Positions 48,583 through 57,297 of a stretch of DNA of 64,000 nt are shown piece by piece. The notes below the pieces were generated by a model. It saw nothing but the letters and a program-made list of their open reading frames with translations, ran no database searches and was not told the origin of the DNA. The DNA comes from Xanthobacteraceae bacterium. GTDB taxonomy: Bacteria; Pseudomonadota; Alphaproteobacteria; Rhizobiales; Xanthobacteraceae. Where the stretch lies: the NCBI GenBank assembly GCA_029266425.1, contig JAQSWY010000012.1, forward strand, positions 62,001-126,000, written 5' to 3'. Made by a program: the position numbers and the translations under genes. Position 1 is the stretch's first letter, and each line of letters begins with the position of its first letter.

Positions 48583-49707
48583 ATGACGATGAAACGCATC
48601 GCCGCCGCTGCCCTGGGCCTCGGCCTGGCATTCGGCCCGGTGGCGGCCCACAGCGCCGAAGACATCACCATCGGCTTCACCGCCGCATTGTCCGGCGACT
48701 TCGCCGCCTTCGGCCTCAATATGCGCAAGGGCCTCGATCTCGCGGTCGAGACGCTGAACAAGAAGGGCGGCGCCACCTACACCATCGATGCCGTCGACGA
48801 TCGCGGCGAGGCACGCGAGGGCGTGTTGATCGCGCAGCGCTTCTGCTCCGACAGCAAGATCGACGTGGTGATGGGCTATTCCTTCTCCTCCATCGCGCTT
48901 GCCGCCATGCCGGTGTTCAACGACTGCAAGCTCCCCGTCCTGGCGTCGGCGGTGACCAGCCCGGCGCTCTCCAATGTCAGCGCCTATTTCCGCCGCAACG
49001 TGCTGACCGACGCCGTGCAGGGCGCGATGATGGGCACCTATGCGGCGAAGACGCTGGGCCTCTCCAATATCTATGTACTGAATCAGCAGGACGATTACGG
49101 CATCGGTGTCGCGAAGGCCTTCAGCGAGGCAGCGACCAAGGCCGGCGCCAAGGTGCTCGGTGCCGAGTCCTACCTGCTCGGCGCCAAGGATTTCCGCACG
49201 CTGCTGACCAAGGTGCGCGCCGCGAAGCCTGACGCCATCTTCATCGGCGGCTTCTACACGGAAGCGGCGAAGATCGCCGAACAGGCCCGCGCGCTCGGCA
49301 TCAAGGCCCAGCTGCTCTCGACCGACGGCGCGCTGAATGTCGAGCTGATGAAGCTCGGCCGTGGCGCGGTGGACGGCATGATCGTCTACGGCATGTTCGA
49401 TCCTTCGGTGGCGACGCCGGCGACGGAGGCGTTCCTCACCGCCTATCGCGCCAAGTACAAGGAAGACCCCAGCGCCTGGGCCGCGCTCGGCTATGATGCC
49501 GGCATCACCCTCGGCGCCGCGGTCGACCTCGCCGCTTCGGGCGGCCCGGTGACCCGCGAGACCCTGAACGCGGCGTTCGCCAAGCTGAAGGATGTGCCCG
49601 GCGTCACCGGCCCGACCACCTTCGATCCGAGCGGCGACCGCGCCGGCGCGCTCTATTTCCTCGCCGTCAGCGGCGGCAAGTTTGGCCTGGCCCCCAAGCA
49701 GCCCTGA
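48583..49707 (+). CDS. Liv-type ABC transporter substrate-binding protein
   Basis: 374 residues. The signal peptide (MTMKRIAAAALGLGLAFGPV then AAHSAED) is followed by ITIGFTAALSGDFAAFGLNM, the usual Peripla_BP_6 start. Later segments: GARE-type DDRGEAREGVLIAQRFCSDS, VVMGYSFSSIALAAMPVFND, and LYVLNQQDDYGIG-type loops. Ligands of this class include branched amino acids, amides and aromatic acids. A perfect 14-bp hairpin separates it from the permease gene, as often seen where the binding protein is made in excess. Confidence 0.9.
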   Translation: MTMKRIAAAALGLGLAFGPVAAHSAEDITIGFTAALSGDFAAFGLNMRKGLDLAVETLNKKGGATYTIDAVDDRGEAREGVLIAQRFCSDSKIDVVMGYSFSSIALAAMPVFNDCKLPVLASAVTSPALSNVSAYFRRNVLTDAVQGAMMGTYAAKTLGLSNIYVLNQQDDYGIGVAKAFSEAATKAGAKVLGAESYLLGAKDFRTLLTKVRAAKPDAIFIGGFYTEAAKIAEQARALGIKAQLLSTDGALNVELMKLGRGAVDGMIVYGMFDPSVATPATEAFLTAYRAKYKEDPSAWAALGYDAGITLGAAVDLAASGGPVTRETLNAAFAKLKDVPGVTGPTTFDPSGDRAGALYFLAVSGGKFGLAPKQP

Positions 49708-49715
49708 CGTGAGAC

Positions 49716-49751
49716 CCGAAGCCCGCCGGGCGCACGTCCGGCGGGCTTCGG
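49716..49751 (+). terminator. Strong intercistronic hairpin after the binding protein gene
   Basis: Perfect 14-bp stem CCGAAGCCCGCCGG / CCGGCGGGCTTCGG with an 8-base loop, 8 bases after the stop. It lacks a T tract, so it likely acts as a 3' stabiliser or partial terminator rather than a full stop, letting the binding protein exceed the permease in amount. Confidence 0.65.
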
Positions 49752-49788
49752 CACTACTCGACCTTTGCGGACGCAAGAATCCGAAGCG

Positions 49789-51813
49789 ATGGAATATTTC
49801 GGTCAGCTGCTGGCGAACGGGCTCGTGCTCGGGGCGATCTACGCCCTGACCGCGGTCGCCTTTACGCTGGTCTATGGCGTGGTGCGGCTGGTGAACTTCG
49901 CCTTCGGCGAACTGTTCATGATCGGCGCCTTCCTCACCACCTCGCTGATGCTGGACGAGGTGAGGCTCGCCGGCTTCATGGTGCCGATGCCGGGGCTCTC
50001 CTTCCCGCTCGCCGCACTGGCGGCGATCCTCATCACTGCGGCGCTCGGCGTCGTCGTCGACCGCATCGCCTACCGGCCGCTGCGCAAGGCCCCTCGCCTC
50101 GCCCCGCTCATCACCTCCATCGCGGTGTCCGTCGTGCTGCAGAGCGCGGCGCAAAGCATCTGGGGCGCCGAGGAGCTGCGCTTCCCGGAATTCGGGCTCG
50201 CCACTTATCCGCCGGTGGTGCTGTTCGATTCCATCTATCTCTCGGTGATGGACCTCGTGGTGATGGCCACCGCCATCCTCGCCATGATCGGGCTCACCCT
50301 CTTCATCTCGCGATCCCGGCTCGGCCGCGCCATGCGCGCCAGCGCCGAGGACCAGACCGCGGCGCAGCTGGTCGGCATACCGGTGAACCGCGTGGTCGCC
50401 GCCGCATTCGCCATCGGCTCGGGCTTCGCCGCGCTCGCCGGCCTGCTCTATGCCCAGACCTACGGCTTCGCCCATGCCTCGATGGGCTTCCTGCCGGGGG
50501 TGAAGGCGCTCACCGCCGCGGTGCTGGGCGGCATCGGCTCGACGCCGGGCGCGGCGCTCGGCGGGGTGATCCTCGGACTGGTCGAGGCGCTCGGCGCCGG
50601 CTATCTGCCCAACGGCTCGGCCTATAAGGACGCCATCAGCTTCGTGCTGCTGGTGCTGCTGCTCTATATCCGCCCGCAGGGCCTGCTCGGCCGGCCGGAG
50701 CTGAACTCGGCCGGGCGCGGCAGCCTGCTCGGCGGCGCCAGCGACATCGGCCCGGGATGGTTGCGCGCCCTGTTCGAGCGCATGGACGCGATGCTCGCCC
50801 GCACCGCGCAGGGCGGCGCGCCGCTGGCGCTCGGCCTGCTCGCGGTTGCGCTGGCGTGCGGGTTCTTCATCCCCTCCGACTATTGGCTGCGCATCCTCAC
50901 CACCGTCCTCATCTACGGCATGCTGGCGAGCGGGCTGAACGTCATCGTCGGCTTTGCCGGCCTGCTCGATCTCGGTTTCGTCGCCTTCTGGGCGGTCGGG
51001 TCCTACCTCACCTCGATCCTGTTCGTACTGGTGCTGAAGGACACGTTCGGCATCCCCCCGCAGGATCTGTGGTGGCTGCTCTATCTCAATCTTCCGCTCG
51101 GCGGGCTATTGGCCGCCGCGCTCGCCGTGCTGCTCGGCACGCCGACCCTCAAGCTGCGCGGCGACTATCTTGCCATCATGACGCTCGGCTTCGGCGAGAT
51201 CGTGCGCATCGTCGCCATCAACTGGATCGGCCTCACCAACGGGCCGATGGGCATACGCGGCATTCCCGCGCCGACCCTGTTCGGCTTCTCGCTGGGCACG
51301 CCGCGGATGCAATACTTCTTCGCCCTCGCTCTCGCCGTCATCGTGCTGTTCGCCGTCGCCGGACTGGTGCGCTCCTATGTCGGGCGCGCCTGGGTGGCGA
51401 TCCGAGAGGACGAAGAGGCGGCCGAGGCGATGGGCGTGCCCACCGCGCGCTACAAGCTCTATGCCTATGCGGCGAGCGGTTTCGTCGGCGGCTTCGTCGG
51501 CGTGTTCTATGCCCACTACCAGCAATACATCAGCCCGCTGAATTTCGGCCTGTTCGAGAACATCATCCTGCTGATGCTGATCGTCCTCGGCGGGCTCGGC
51601 ACCTTTGTCGGGCCGTTCGTCGGCGCGGTGATCTGGATCGTCTTCCTCCAGCTCGCCATCGACATCCCGCTGGTGAAGGCTTTCCCCGAGACTCGCTTCG
51701 CGCTGCTCGGCATCATCCTCATCGCCCTGATGCTGTTCCGCCCGCAGGGGCTCACGGCGAGCGCACGGGTGCAGCTCGTCATGGCCGGGCTCATGCGCCG
51801 GAGGACGGCATGA
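49789..51813 (+). CDS. Fused LivH-LivM-type ABC permease
   Basis: 674 residues from ATG at 49789 (a TTG at 49765 is an alternative). Residues 1-300 are a LivH-type permease (LVLGAIYALTAVAFTLVYGV and VRLVNFAFGELFMIGAFLTT near the start, LYAQTYGFAHASMGFLPGVK later). A linker of about 45 residues with PELNSAGRGSLLGGASD follows. Residues 350-674 are a LivM-type permease (LNVIVGFAGLLDLGFVAFWA, LKLRGDYLAIMTLGFGEIVR, and VAIREDEEAAEAMGVP). In most importers of the class these are separate genes; here they are one continuous reading frame with no internal stop. The end overlaps livG by 4 bases. Confidence 0.92.
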   Translation: MEYFGQLLANGLVLGAIYALTAVAFTLVYGVVRLVNFAFGELFMIGAFLTTSLMLDEVRLAGFMVPMPGLSFPLAALAAILITAALGVVVDRIAYRPLRKAPRLAPLITSIAVSVVLQSAAQSIWGAEELRFPEFGLATYPPVVLFDSIYLSVMDLVVMATAILAMIGLTLFISRSRLGRAMRASAEDQTAAQLVGIPVNRVVAAAFAIGSGFAALAGLLYAQTYGFAHASMGFLPGVKALTAAVLGGIGSTPGAALGGVILGLVEALGAGYLPNGSAYKDAISFVLLVLLLYIRPQGLLGRPELNSAGRGSLLGGASDIGPGWLRALFERMDAMLARTAQGGAPLALGLLAVALACGFFIPSDYWLRILTTVLIYGMLASGLNVIVGFAGLLDLGFVAFWAVGSYLTSILFVLVLKDTFGIPPQDLWWLLYLNLPLGGLLAAALAVLLGTPTLKLRGDYLAIMTLGFGEIVRIVAINWIGLTNGPMGIRGIPAPTLFGFSLGTPRMQYFFALALAVIVLFAVAGLVRSYVGRAWVAIREDEEAAEAMGVPTARYKLYAYAASGFVGGFVGVFYAHYQQYISPLNFGLFENIILLMLIVLGGLGTFVGPFVGAVIWIVFLQLAIDIPLVKAFPETRFALLGIILIALMLFRPQGLTASARVQLVMAGLMRRRTA

Positions 51814-52580
51814 GCCCGCTGCTCGCGACCCAGGGGCTCACCGTCCGCTTCGGCGGGCTGGAGGCGATCGGCAGGCTCGATCTTGCGATTGCGCGCGGCG
51901 CCATTCACGGCCTGATCGGGCCGAACGGCGCCGGCAAGACCACGGTGCTGAACACGCTCACCGGCTTCATCCGTCCGAGCGCCGGCGAATTGACCTTCGA
52001 CGGCCAGGAGATCGGCGGGCTGAGCGTCAACGCCATTGCGCGCGCCGGGCTCGCCCGCACCTTCCAGAACATTCGCCTGTTCGGCGCCATGACGGTGATG
52101 GAAAGCCTGCTGGTTGGGGCGCACCGTCGCTTCGGCGCCTCCCCGCTCGGGCTCATCTTCGGCTCGGCGAAGGCGCGCGCCACGGAACGCGCCATGATCG
52201 CTCGCGCCCATGAGTTGCTCGAATTCGTCGGACTGGGCAGCGACTACGCCGAGCGTGTCGCCACCACCCTTTCCTATGGCCATCAGCGCCGGGTCGAGAT
52301 CGCCCGCGCCCTGATGGCCTCGCCGAAGCTGCTGCTGCTCGACGAGCCGCTCGCCGGCATGAACGCGCTGGAAAAGACAGAGATCGCCGACCTCGTGCGT
52401 GCCGTGCGAAAAGAGGGCATCACCGTGCTGCTGATCGAGCACGACATGCAGATCGTGCGTGCGCTGTGCGACCATCTCACCGTGCTCGACTATGGCAAGC
52501 GGCTCGCCGACGGCGCACCGGACGCGGTGCTCTCCGACCCCGCCGTGCAGGCGGCCTATCTCGGCCGGGAGCGGGTGTGA
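51810..52580 (+). CDS. Liv-type ABC transporter ATP-binding protein (LivG-like)
   Basis: 256 residues from ATG at 51810 (ATGA overlap). Walker A LIGPNGAGKTTVLNTLTG, Q-loop RTFQNIRLFGAMTV, signature LSYGHQRRVEIARAL, Walker B LLLLDEPLAGMNALEK and switch His LLIEHDMQIVRAL are intact. It pairs with the following LivF-like ATPase on the fused permease. Its stop shares a base with the next start (TGATG at 52578-52582). Confidence 0.92.
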   Translation: MSPLLATQGLTVRFGGLEAIGRLDLAIARGAIHGLIGPNGAGKTTVLNTLTGFIRPSAGELTFDGQEIGGLSVNAIARAGLARTFQNIRLFGAMTVMESLLVGAHRRFGASPLGLIFGSAKARATERAMIARAHELLEFVGLGSDYAERVATTLSYGHQRRVEIARALMASPKLLLLDEPLAGMNALEKTEIADLVRAVRKEGITVLLIEHDMQIVRALCDHLTVLDYGKRLADGAPDAVLSDPAVQAAYLGRERV

Positions 52581-53338
52581 TGGACGCCACCAATTATCAC
52601 CATTTCGAACGGGCTCGCGCGGTCGCGCCGCTGATGGAGGTGCGCGACCTTCGCGTCTCCTATGGCCGCATCCGCGCGGTCGACGGCATCAGTCTCGACA
52701 TCGAGCCCGGCCGCATCGTCTCGCTCGTCGGCAGCAACGGCGCCGGCAAGACGACGACGCTGATGGCGCTGTCCGGCCTGCTGCCGCTGAGTTCGGGCAC
52801 GGTGCGCTTTGCCGGCGAGGACATCACCAGGCTCGCGCCGGAAGCGCGCGTCGGCCGCGGAATCGCCCACGTACCGGAGCGCCGGCGCGTCTTCGCCGGC
52901 ATGAGCGTGCGCGAGAACCTCGTGCTCGGCGGCTATTGCCGCAACGACAAGGCCGAGATCGAGCAGGACATCGAGACGCTGACGGGCCTCTTCCCCATCC
53001 TCGGCAAACGCATGGGCCAGGCGGCCGGCACGCTCTCCGGCGGCGAGCAGCAGATGCTCGCCATCGCCCGCGGGCTCATGTCGCGACCCTCGCTCCTCGT
53101 CATGGACGAGCCGACCATGGGGCTCGCGCCGCAGATGATCGACCTGATCCTCGACACGGTGCAGGAGATCCGCAATCGCGGCACCACCGTGCTGCTGGTG
53201 GAGCAGAACGCGGTCGAGGCGATCCGCCTGTCCGACCATGTCTATGTCATGCGGCTCGGCCGCATCGTCCATGAGGATTCCGGATCGGCGATCGATCCGG
53301 AACGCGTGAAGGCCTTCTATATGGGAAACGAGGCATGA
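52580..53338 (+). CDS. Liv-type ABC transporter ATP-binding protein (LivF-like)
   Basis: 252 residues from ATG at 52580. Walker A LVGSNGAGKTTTLMALSG, signature TLSGGEQQMLAIARGLM, Walker B LLVMDEPTMGLAPQMID and switch segment VLLVEQNAVEAI. HVPERRRVFAGMSVRENL is typical of LivF. A ~17-residue N-terminal leader (MDATNYHHFERARAVAPLM) precedes the usual start and may not be needed. The end overlaps the ureohydrolase gene by 4 bases. Confidence 0.92.
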   Translation: MDATNYHHFERARAVAPLMEVRDLRVSYGRIRAVDGISLDIEPGRIVSLVGSNGAGKTTTLMALSGLLPLSSGTVRFAGEDITRLAPEARVGRGIAHVPERRRVFAGMSVRENLVLGGYCRNDKAEIEQDIETLTGLFPILGKRMGQAAGTLSGGEQQMLAIARGLMSRPSLLVMDEPTMGLAPQMIDLILDTVQEIRNRGTTVLLVEQNAVEAIRLSDHVYVMRLGRIVHEDSGSAIDPERVKAFYMGNEA

Positions 53339-54288
53339 CCGACTTTGCTAGCGCACCGCCCCGGATGCGCCTCGGTACCTTTCTCGGCGTGCCGCAGGCG
53401 AGCGAGGCCAAGGCCGGCCAGATCGCGGTGATGGGCCTGCCGTTCGATTGCGGCACCCATGCCACCCGCATCGGCTCGCGCCAGGGCCCGGCGGCGTTCC
53501 GCGCCATGTCGAGCGAGGTGCGGCCCTATTATCCCCCGCTCGCCGATGTCGATCCGCGCGAGGGCGGACGCGTCGTCGATCTCGGCGATGTCGATGTCGT
53601 GGCCTCCGACATCGAGCCGTCCATGGCGATGATGGAGGCGGCGGTGTTTGAGGTGGTGCGGGCGGATGCCGTGCCGCTCTGCGTCGGCGGCGACGGCACA
53701 GTGACGCTCCCGGTGCTGCGTGCGCTCGCCAAGCGCTATCCGGAGCTGGTGCTGGTGCATATCGACGCCCACACCGACGCCTATCCCGGCGAGGACATCA
53801 ACACCGGCACCACCTTCTCGCGCGCCGCGGCGGAAGGGCTGATCGACACCAGGCGCTCGTTCCACATCGGCGCGCGCGGCACCATGCTGGTGCCCGGCGC
53901 CTATGATTACACCCGCTCGCTCGGCTTCCGGCTGATCACCGGCGAGGAGGTACGCCGGCGTGGCGCGGCGGATGTCGCCGCCGAAGTGCGCGAGGTCGCG
54001 GGCAACCGGCCGGTGCACCTCTCCTTCGACATGGATTATTTCGACCCCTCGGCGGCGCCCGGCGTCGCGACGCCCACCTGGGGCGGGCCGCCAGTTGCCG
54101 AGGCGTTCGACCTGCTGCACGGGCTCAAGGGGCTCGATCTTGTCGGCGTCGACATCAACACGCTGAGCCCGCCGCACGATGTTGCCGGCATGGCCGCCAT
54201 GCTGGCCGGCCATGTCGCGGTGATCGCCCTTCACCTCGTCCAGCTCGGCCAGGCCGAGCATCGCCTGAACGGAGGAAACCGGTCATGA
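53335..54288 (+). CDS. Ureohydrolase (agmatinase/arginase)-fold protein with altered active site
   Basis: 317 residues. Fold and two of the metal motifs are kept: HIDAHTDAY (142-150) and SFDMDYFDP (230-238). Two key histidines are gone. The first metal motif reads GGDGT (118-122) where the family has GGDH(S/T), so the first Mn ligand His is Gly121. The substrate/proton-relay motif N-H-G-T reads NTGT (157-160), so that His is Thr. The gene sits between a Liv importer and a Rieske oxygenase in an overlapping operon, so a real but changed role is likely, perhaps on a different C-N bond or with one metal. Usual annotation would be agmatinase, which I would not trust. Confidence 0.85.
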   Translation: MTDFASAPPRMRLGTFLGVPQASEAKAGQIAVMGLPFDCGTHATRIGSRQGPAAFRAMSSEVRPYYPPLADVDPREGGRVVDLGDVDVVASDIEPSMAMMEAAVFEVVRADAVPLCVGGDGTVTLPVLRALAKRYPELVLVHIDAHTDAYPGEDINTGTTFSRAAAEGLIDTRRSFHIGARGTMLVPGAYDYTRSLGFRLITGEEVRRRGAADVAAEVREVAGNRPVHLSFDMDYFDPSAAPGVATPTWGGPPVAEAFDLLHGLKGLDLVGVDINTLSPPHDVAGMAAMLAGHVAVIALHLVQLGQAEHRLNGGNRS

Positions 54289-55433
54289 GCTCCGCCACCA
54301 CGCTGGTTCCGGAACCCTATGTGTGGACCGAGCCGCCGCTCGGCGACGCCAAGAGCGCGCCGACGCGCTTCTATACTGACCCGGAGGTGTTCAAGGCCGA
54401 GGTCGAGCACATCCATCTCAAGACCTGGTTCTTCGCCGGCCGCGTCGAGGAAGTGCCGAGCCCCGGCGACTACAAGGCGCTCGACAGCATCGGCGGGCCG
54501 GTGCTGCTGGTGCGCGGCGAGGACGGCGTGCTGCGTGCCTTCGCCAATGTGTGCCGGCACCGCGCCTCGATCCTGCTGGAGGGCTGCGGGCACGCCAACA
54601 ACATCATCTGCCCCTATCACGCCTGGAACTACCGGCTCGACGGCACGCTCGCCGGCGCGCCCGGCATGCGCGAGGTGCCGAAGTTCGAAAAGCCGCCGCA
54701 CGGCCTGATCCCGATCCGCATGGAGGTCTGGGAAGGCGCGATCTTCCTGAACTATGACGACAACGCCCCTGACCTCACCGCCTATCTCGGCAACCTGCCG
54801 GAGTTGCTCGGCTCGCACCGCTTCGGCGAGATGGTGAAGACCTGGCACATCGAGATCGATGTGAACTGCAACTGGAAGCTGCTGCTCGAAAACGCCATGG
54901 AGACCTACCACACCGGGATCGTCCATGCCGCGACGGTGGGCGCGCAGCGCTCGGTGAGCTTCCCGACCTCGGGCGAATGGCTGAGCATCCAGGTACAGTC
55001 CTCGCGCTCCATTGCCGTGCTCGGCGAGGAGCCGCCTTTCCCGGCGATCGAGGGGCTCAACGAGCAGGCGCGCAAGGGCACCTATTTCACGCTGGTCGCG
55101 CCGACCACGCAGTTCGCCTGTGCGCAGGACTGCATCTGGTGGCTGGCGGTGCGCCCGGTCGCGGTCGACCGCTCGGTGCTGTCGGTCGGCGGCTGCTTCC
55201 CCAGCGCTTATACCGAGCTGCCGGACTTCGAGAGCCGCGCCGCGCCCTATTACAAGCGCTGGGAGGCGGTGGCGCTCGAGGATGTCGGCATCCTCGAGAA
55301 GCAGCAGCGCGGCCTCTCCTCGAAGCTCTCCCGGCCCGGCCCGCTGTCCTGGCGCGACGACATGGTGCTCGCCATGAACCGCTGGGTGATGGCGCGCCTG
55401 CCGGCGCACGTCGTCGACGGGATGCACGACTGA
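54285..55433 (+). CDS. Rieske non-heme iron oxygenase alpha subunit
   Basis: 382 residues. The Rieske 2Fe-2S ligands are Cys90, His92, Cys109 and His112 (CRH...CPYHAW, 16 residues between). The mononuclear iron motif is NAMETYHTGIVH with Glu206, His209 and His214 in the usual spacing. No ferredoxin, reductase or beta subunit is linked, so the electron donor is elsewhere, as for several alpha3-type demethylases and betaine-type monooxygenases. The reaction could be hydroxylation or N-demethylation of an imported amine or aromatic (inference). It overlaps the previous gene by 4 bases and the next by one. Confidence 0.9.
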   Translation: MSSATTLVPEPYVWTEPPLGDAKSAPTRFYTDPEVFKAEVEHIHLKTWFFAGRVEEVPSPGDYKALDSIGGPVLLVRGEDGVLRAFANVCRHRASILLEGCGHANNIICPYHAWNYRLDGTLAGAPGMREVPKFEKPPHGLIPIRMEVWEGAIFLNYDDNAPDLTAYLGNLPELLGSHRFGEMVKTWHIEIDVNCNWKLLLENAMETYHTGIVHAATVGAQRSVSFPTSGEWLSIQVQSSRSIAVLGEEPPFPAIEGLNEQARKGTYFTLVAPTTQFACAQDCIWWLAVRPVAVDRSVLSVGGCFPSAYTELPDFESRAAPYYKRWEAVALEDVGILEKQQRGLSSKLSRPGPLSWRDDMVLAMNRWVMARLPAHVVDGMHD

Positions 55434-56422
55434 TGCGCGTGCTGCTGACCCATAATCGCGACCTGCTCAAGCATTTCTACGGCTCCAGGGCCGTGGAGCA
55501 GCTCAAGGCGCTGCCGATCGAGCTAATCATGAACGACAGCGACGAGCCGCTTCGCGGCGATGCGCTGGTGGAGGCGGCGGAGGGCTGCGAGGTGGTGATC
55601 TCCGATCGCCTCGCCGCAGGACCGCGCGAGGTATTCGGTCGGCTGAAGGACGTGAAGACCTTTATCCGCTGCGCGGTCGACATCCGCAATATCGATATCG
55701 ATGCCGCCTCCGACGCGAATATCCTGATCTGCCGCTGCAGTTCCGGCTATGCGGATTCGGTCGGCGAGCACGCCATCGCGCTGATGCTCGATCTCGCTCG
55801 CGGCATCACCCGCGACGCCGAGCGCTACCACAAAGGCGAGGCGAAGCAGCCGATGGTGTTCGGCAAGCAGCTCGCCGGCGCCCATGTCGGGGTGATCGGC
55901 TATGGCTCGATCGGCAAGCGGATCGTCGAACTGGCGCTCGCCTTCAACATGAAGGTCTCGGTGTACGACCCCTATGCCAGGATCGGCCATGGCGCGGTCG
56001 ATGTCGTAAGCCTCGACGAGGTTCTGTCGCAGCCGGACTTCGTGGTCTGCGCCGCCTATGCGACGCCGGAGACCAACCGGATGATGAATGCGAGCGCCTT
56101 CGCGAAGATGCGCAGGGACGCCTATTTCATCAACATCTCCCGCGGCATATTGGTGAATGAGGACGATCTCGAAGCCGCCCTCGTCTCCGGCACCATAGCC
56201 GGCGCCGGCTTGGACGTCGGCGACGGCACCGACGAGCAGCCCTCGCTGCGCCTCGCCCGCCTGCCCAACGTCATCGCCACCCCGCACTCTGCGGCGCTGA
56301 TGCCGGAGCCCTCCGAGCACCAGGCACTGGAGACGGTGGAGCAGGTCAAGGCGATCCTCGCCGGGCGGCTGCCGATACATGCCGTCAATCCGCATCGCGT
56401 TTCCGGCTGGGGGGTGAAGTGA
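55433..56422 (+). CDS. D-2-hydroxyacid dehydrogenase, NAD-binding
   Basis: 329 residues from ATG at 55433 (TGATG overlap). The NAD fold GVIGYGSIGKRIVELAL is near residue 145. Catalytic features: Arg in NISRGILVNEDD, the Glu-containing segment GLDVGDGTDEQPSLRL, and His in IATPHSAALMPE. Proteins of this fold reduce a 2-keto acid or oxidise a D-2-hydroxyacid. In this operon it may interconvert a keto or hydroxy acid product of the oxygenase step. Its end overlaps the amidohydrolase gene by 4 bases (GTGA). Confidence 0.88.
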   Translation: MRVLLTHNRDLLKHFYGSRAVEQLKALPIELIMNDSDEPLRGDALVEAAEGCEVVISDRLAAGPREVFGRLKDVKTFIRCAVDIRNIDIDAASDANILICRCSSGYADSVGEHAIALMLDLARGITRDAERYHKGEAKQPMVFGKQLAGAHVGVIGYGSIGKRIVELALAFNMKVSVYDPYARIGHGAVDVVSLDEVLSQPDFVVCAAYATPETNRMMNASAFAKMRRDAYFINISRGILVNEDDLEAALVSGTIAGAGLDVGDGTDEQPSLRLARLPNVIATPHSAALMPEPSEHQALETVEQVKAILAGRLPIHAVNPHRVSGWGVK

Positions 56423-57297
56423 GCGGCCTCATCCCGGCGCATGCCCCTGCCTTCCGTCCGCCCCCGGGCGCCTGCGACTGCCACATGCACGTGTTCGGCC
56501 CGGCAGATATCTATCCGCCGCGGCCGAACTCGCCTTTCCCGCCGGTGGCGGGTGGCGACATCGAGAACTACAAGCGCCTGCGCGACACGCTCGGCCTCAG
56601 CCGCGCGGTCGTGGTGCAGGCCTCGGTGTATGGCTTCGACAATCGGGCGACGCTCGACGCCATGGCCGCGCTCGGCGCGGATGCCCGGGGCGTCGCCGTG
56701 GTGCCGCCGGACGTGTCGGACAAGGAACTGGAGCTTCTGACCGACCGCGGCATTCGCGGCATTCGCTTCTTCATGATCGGCGGCGGCGTGCTCGGCTGGG
56801 AGCATCTCGAGACGCTGGCGGCGAAGACCGCGGCCTTCGGCTGGCACGTGCAGATGCAGATGGACGGGCGGCGCCTCAATGAGGAGGCGGATCGCCTCGC
56901 CCGCCTGCCCGGGCGGCTCGTCATCGACCACAATGGCAAGTTCCTGGAGCCGGTCGACCTCGACCATCCCGGTTTCACCGCGCTGCGCCGGCTGCTCGAC
57001 AATGGCCGCACCTGGGTGAAAACCTCCGGCGTCTATGAGACCTCGCGTATCGGCGCGCCGGACTATCCCGATGTCGCGGCGCTCGCCCGCGCCTTGATCA
57101 CGCACGCGCCGGAGCGCTGTCTGTTCGCCACCAACTGGCCGCATCCGTCGAAGCCGGGCAATCCGCCGGACGACGCCCGGCTTGTCGATCTTTTCCATGA
57201 GTGGTGCGGCGATGATCTTGTCGCGGCGCGCATCATGGTCGACAACCCAATGGAGCTCTACGGCTTCCACCCGACACAGCAGGATCCCGCCCCGTGA
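56419..57297 (+). CDS. Amidohydrolase of the 2-pyrone-4,6-dicarboxylate lactonase (LigI) type
   Basis: 292 residues from GTG at 56419. The N-terminal ACDCHMHVFGPADIYPPRPN is the LigI-like HxH segment with its following loop. Further: ARGVAVVPPDVSDKELELLT, GIRGIRFFMIGGG, LVIDHNGKF and CLFATNWPHPSKP. The last has Asn where many members have Asp, which I cannot interpret without an alignment. LigI hydrolyses a lactone without metal; related enzymes act on other lactones or amides. Here it probably opens a ring or hydrolyses an amide or ester intermediate (inference). The end overlaps the GGT gene by 4 bases. Confidence 0.83.
   Translation: MSGLIPAHAPAFRPPPGACDCHMHVFGPADIYPPRPNSPFPPVAGGDIENYKRLRDTLGLSRAVVVQASVYGFDNRATLDAMAALGADARGVAVVPPDVSDKELELLTDRGIRGIRFFMIGGGVLGWEHLETLAAKTAAFGWHVQMQMDGRRLNEEADRLARLPGRLVIDHNGKFLEPVDLDHPGFTALRRLLDNGRTWVKTSGVYETSRIGAPDYPDVAALARALITHAPERCLFATNWPHPSKPGNPPDDARLVDLFHEWCGDDLVAARIMVDNPMELYGFHPTQQDPAP

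Noticed and set aside
48532..50475. 647-residue minus-strand open frame opposite the Liv binding protein and permease
   Set aside because: Antisense to clearly coding genes; composition is that of a GC-rich shadow frame.
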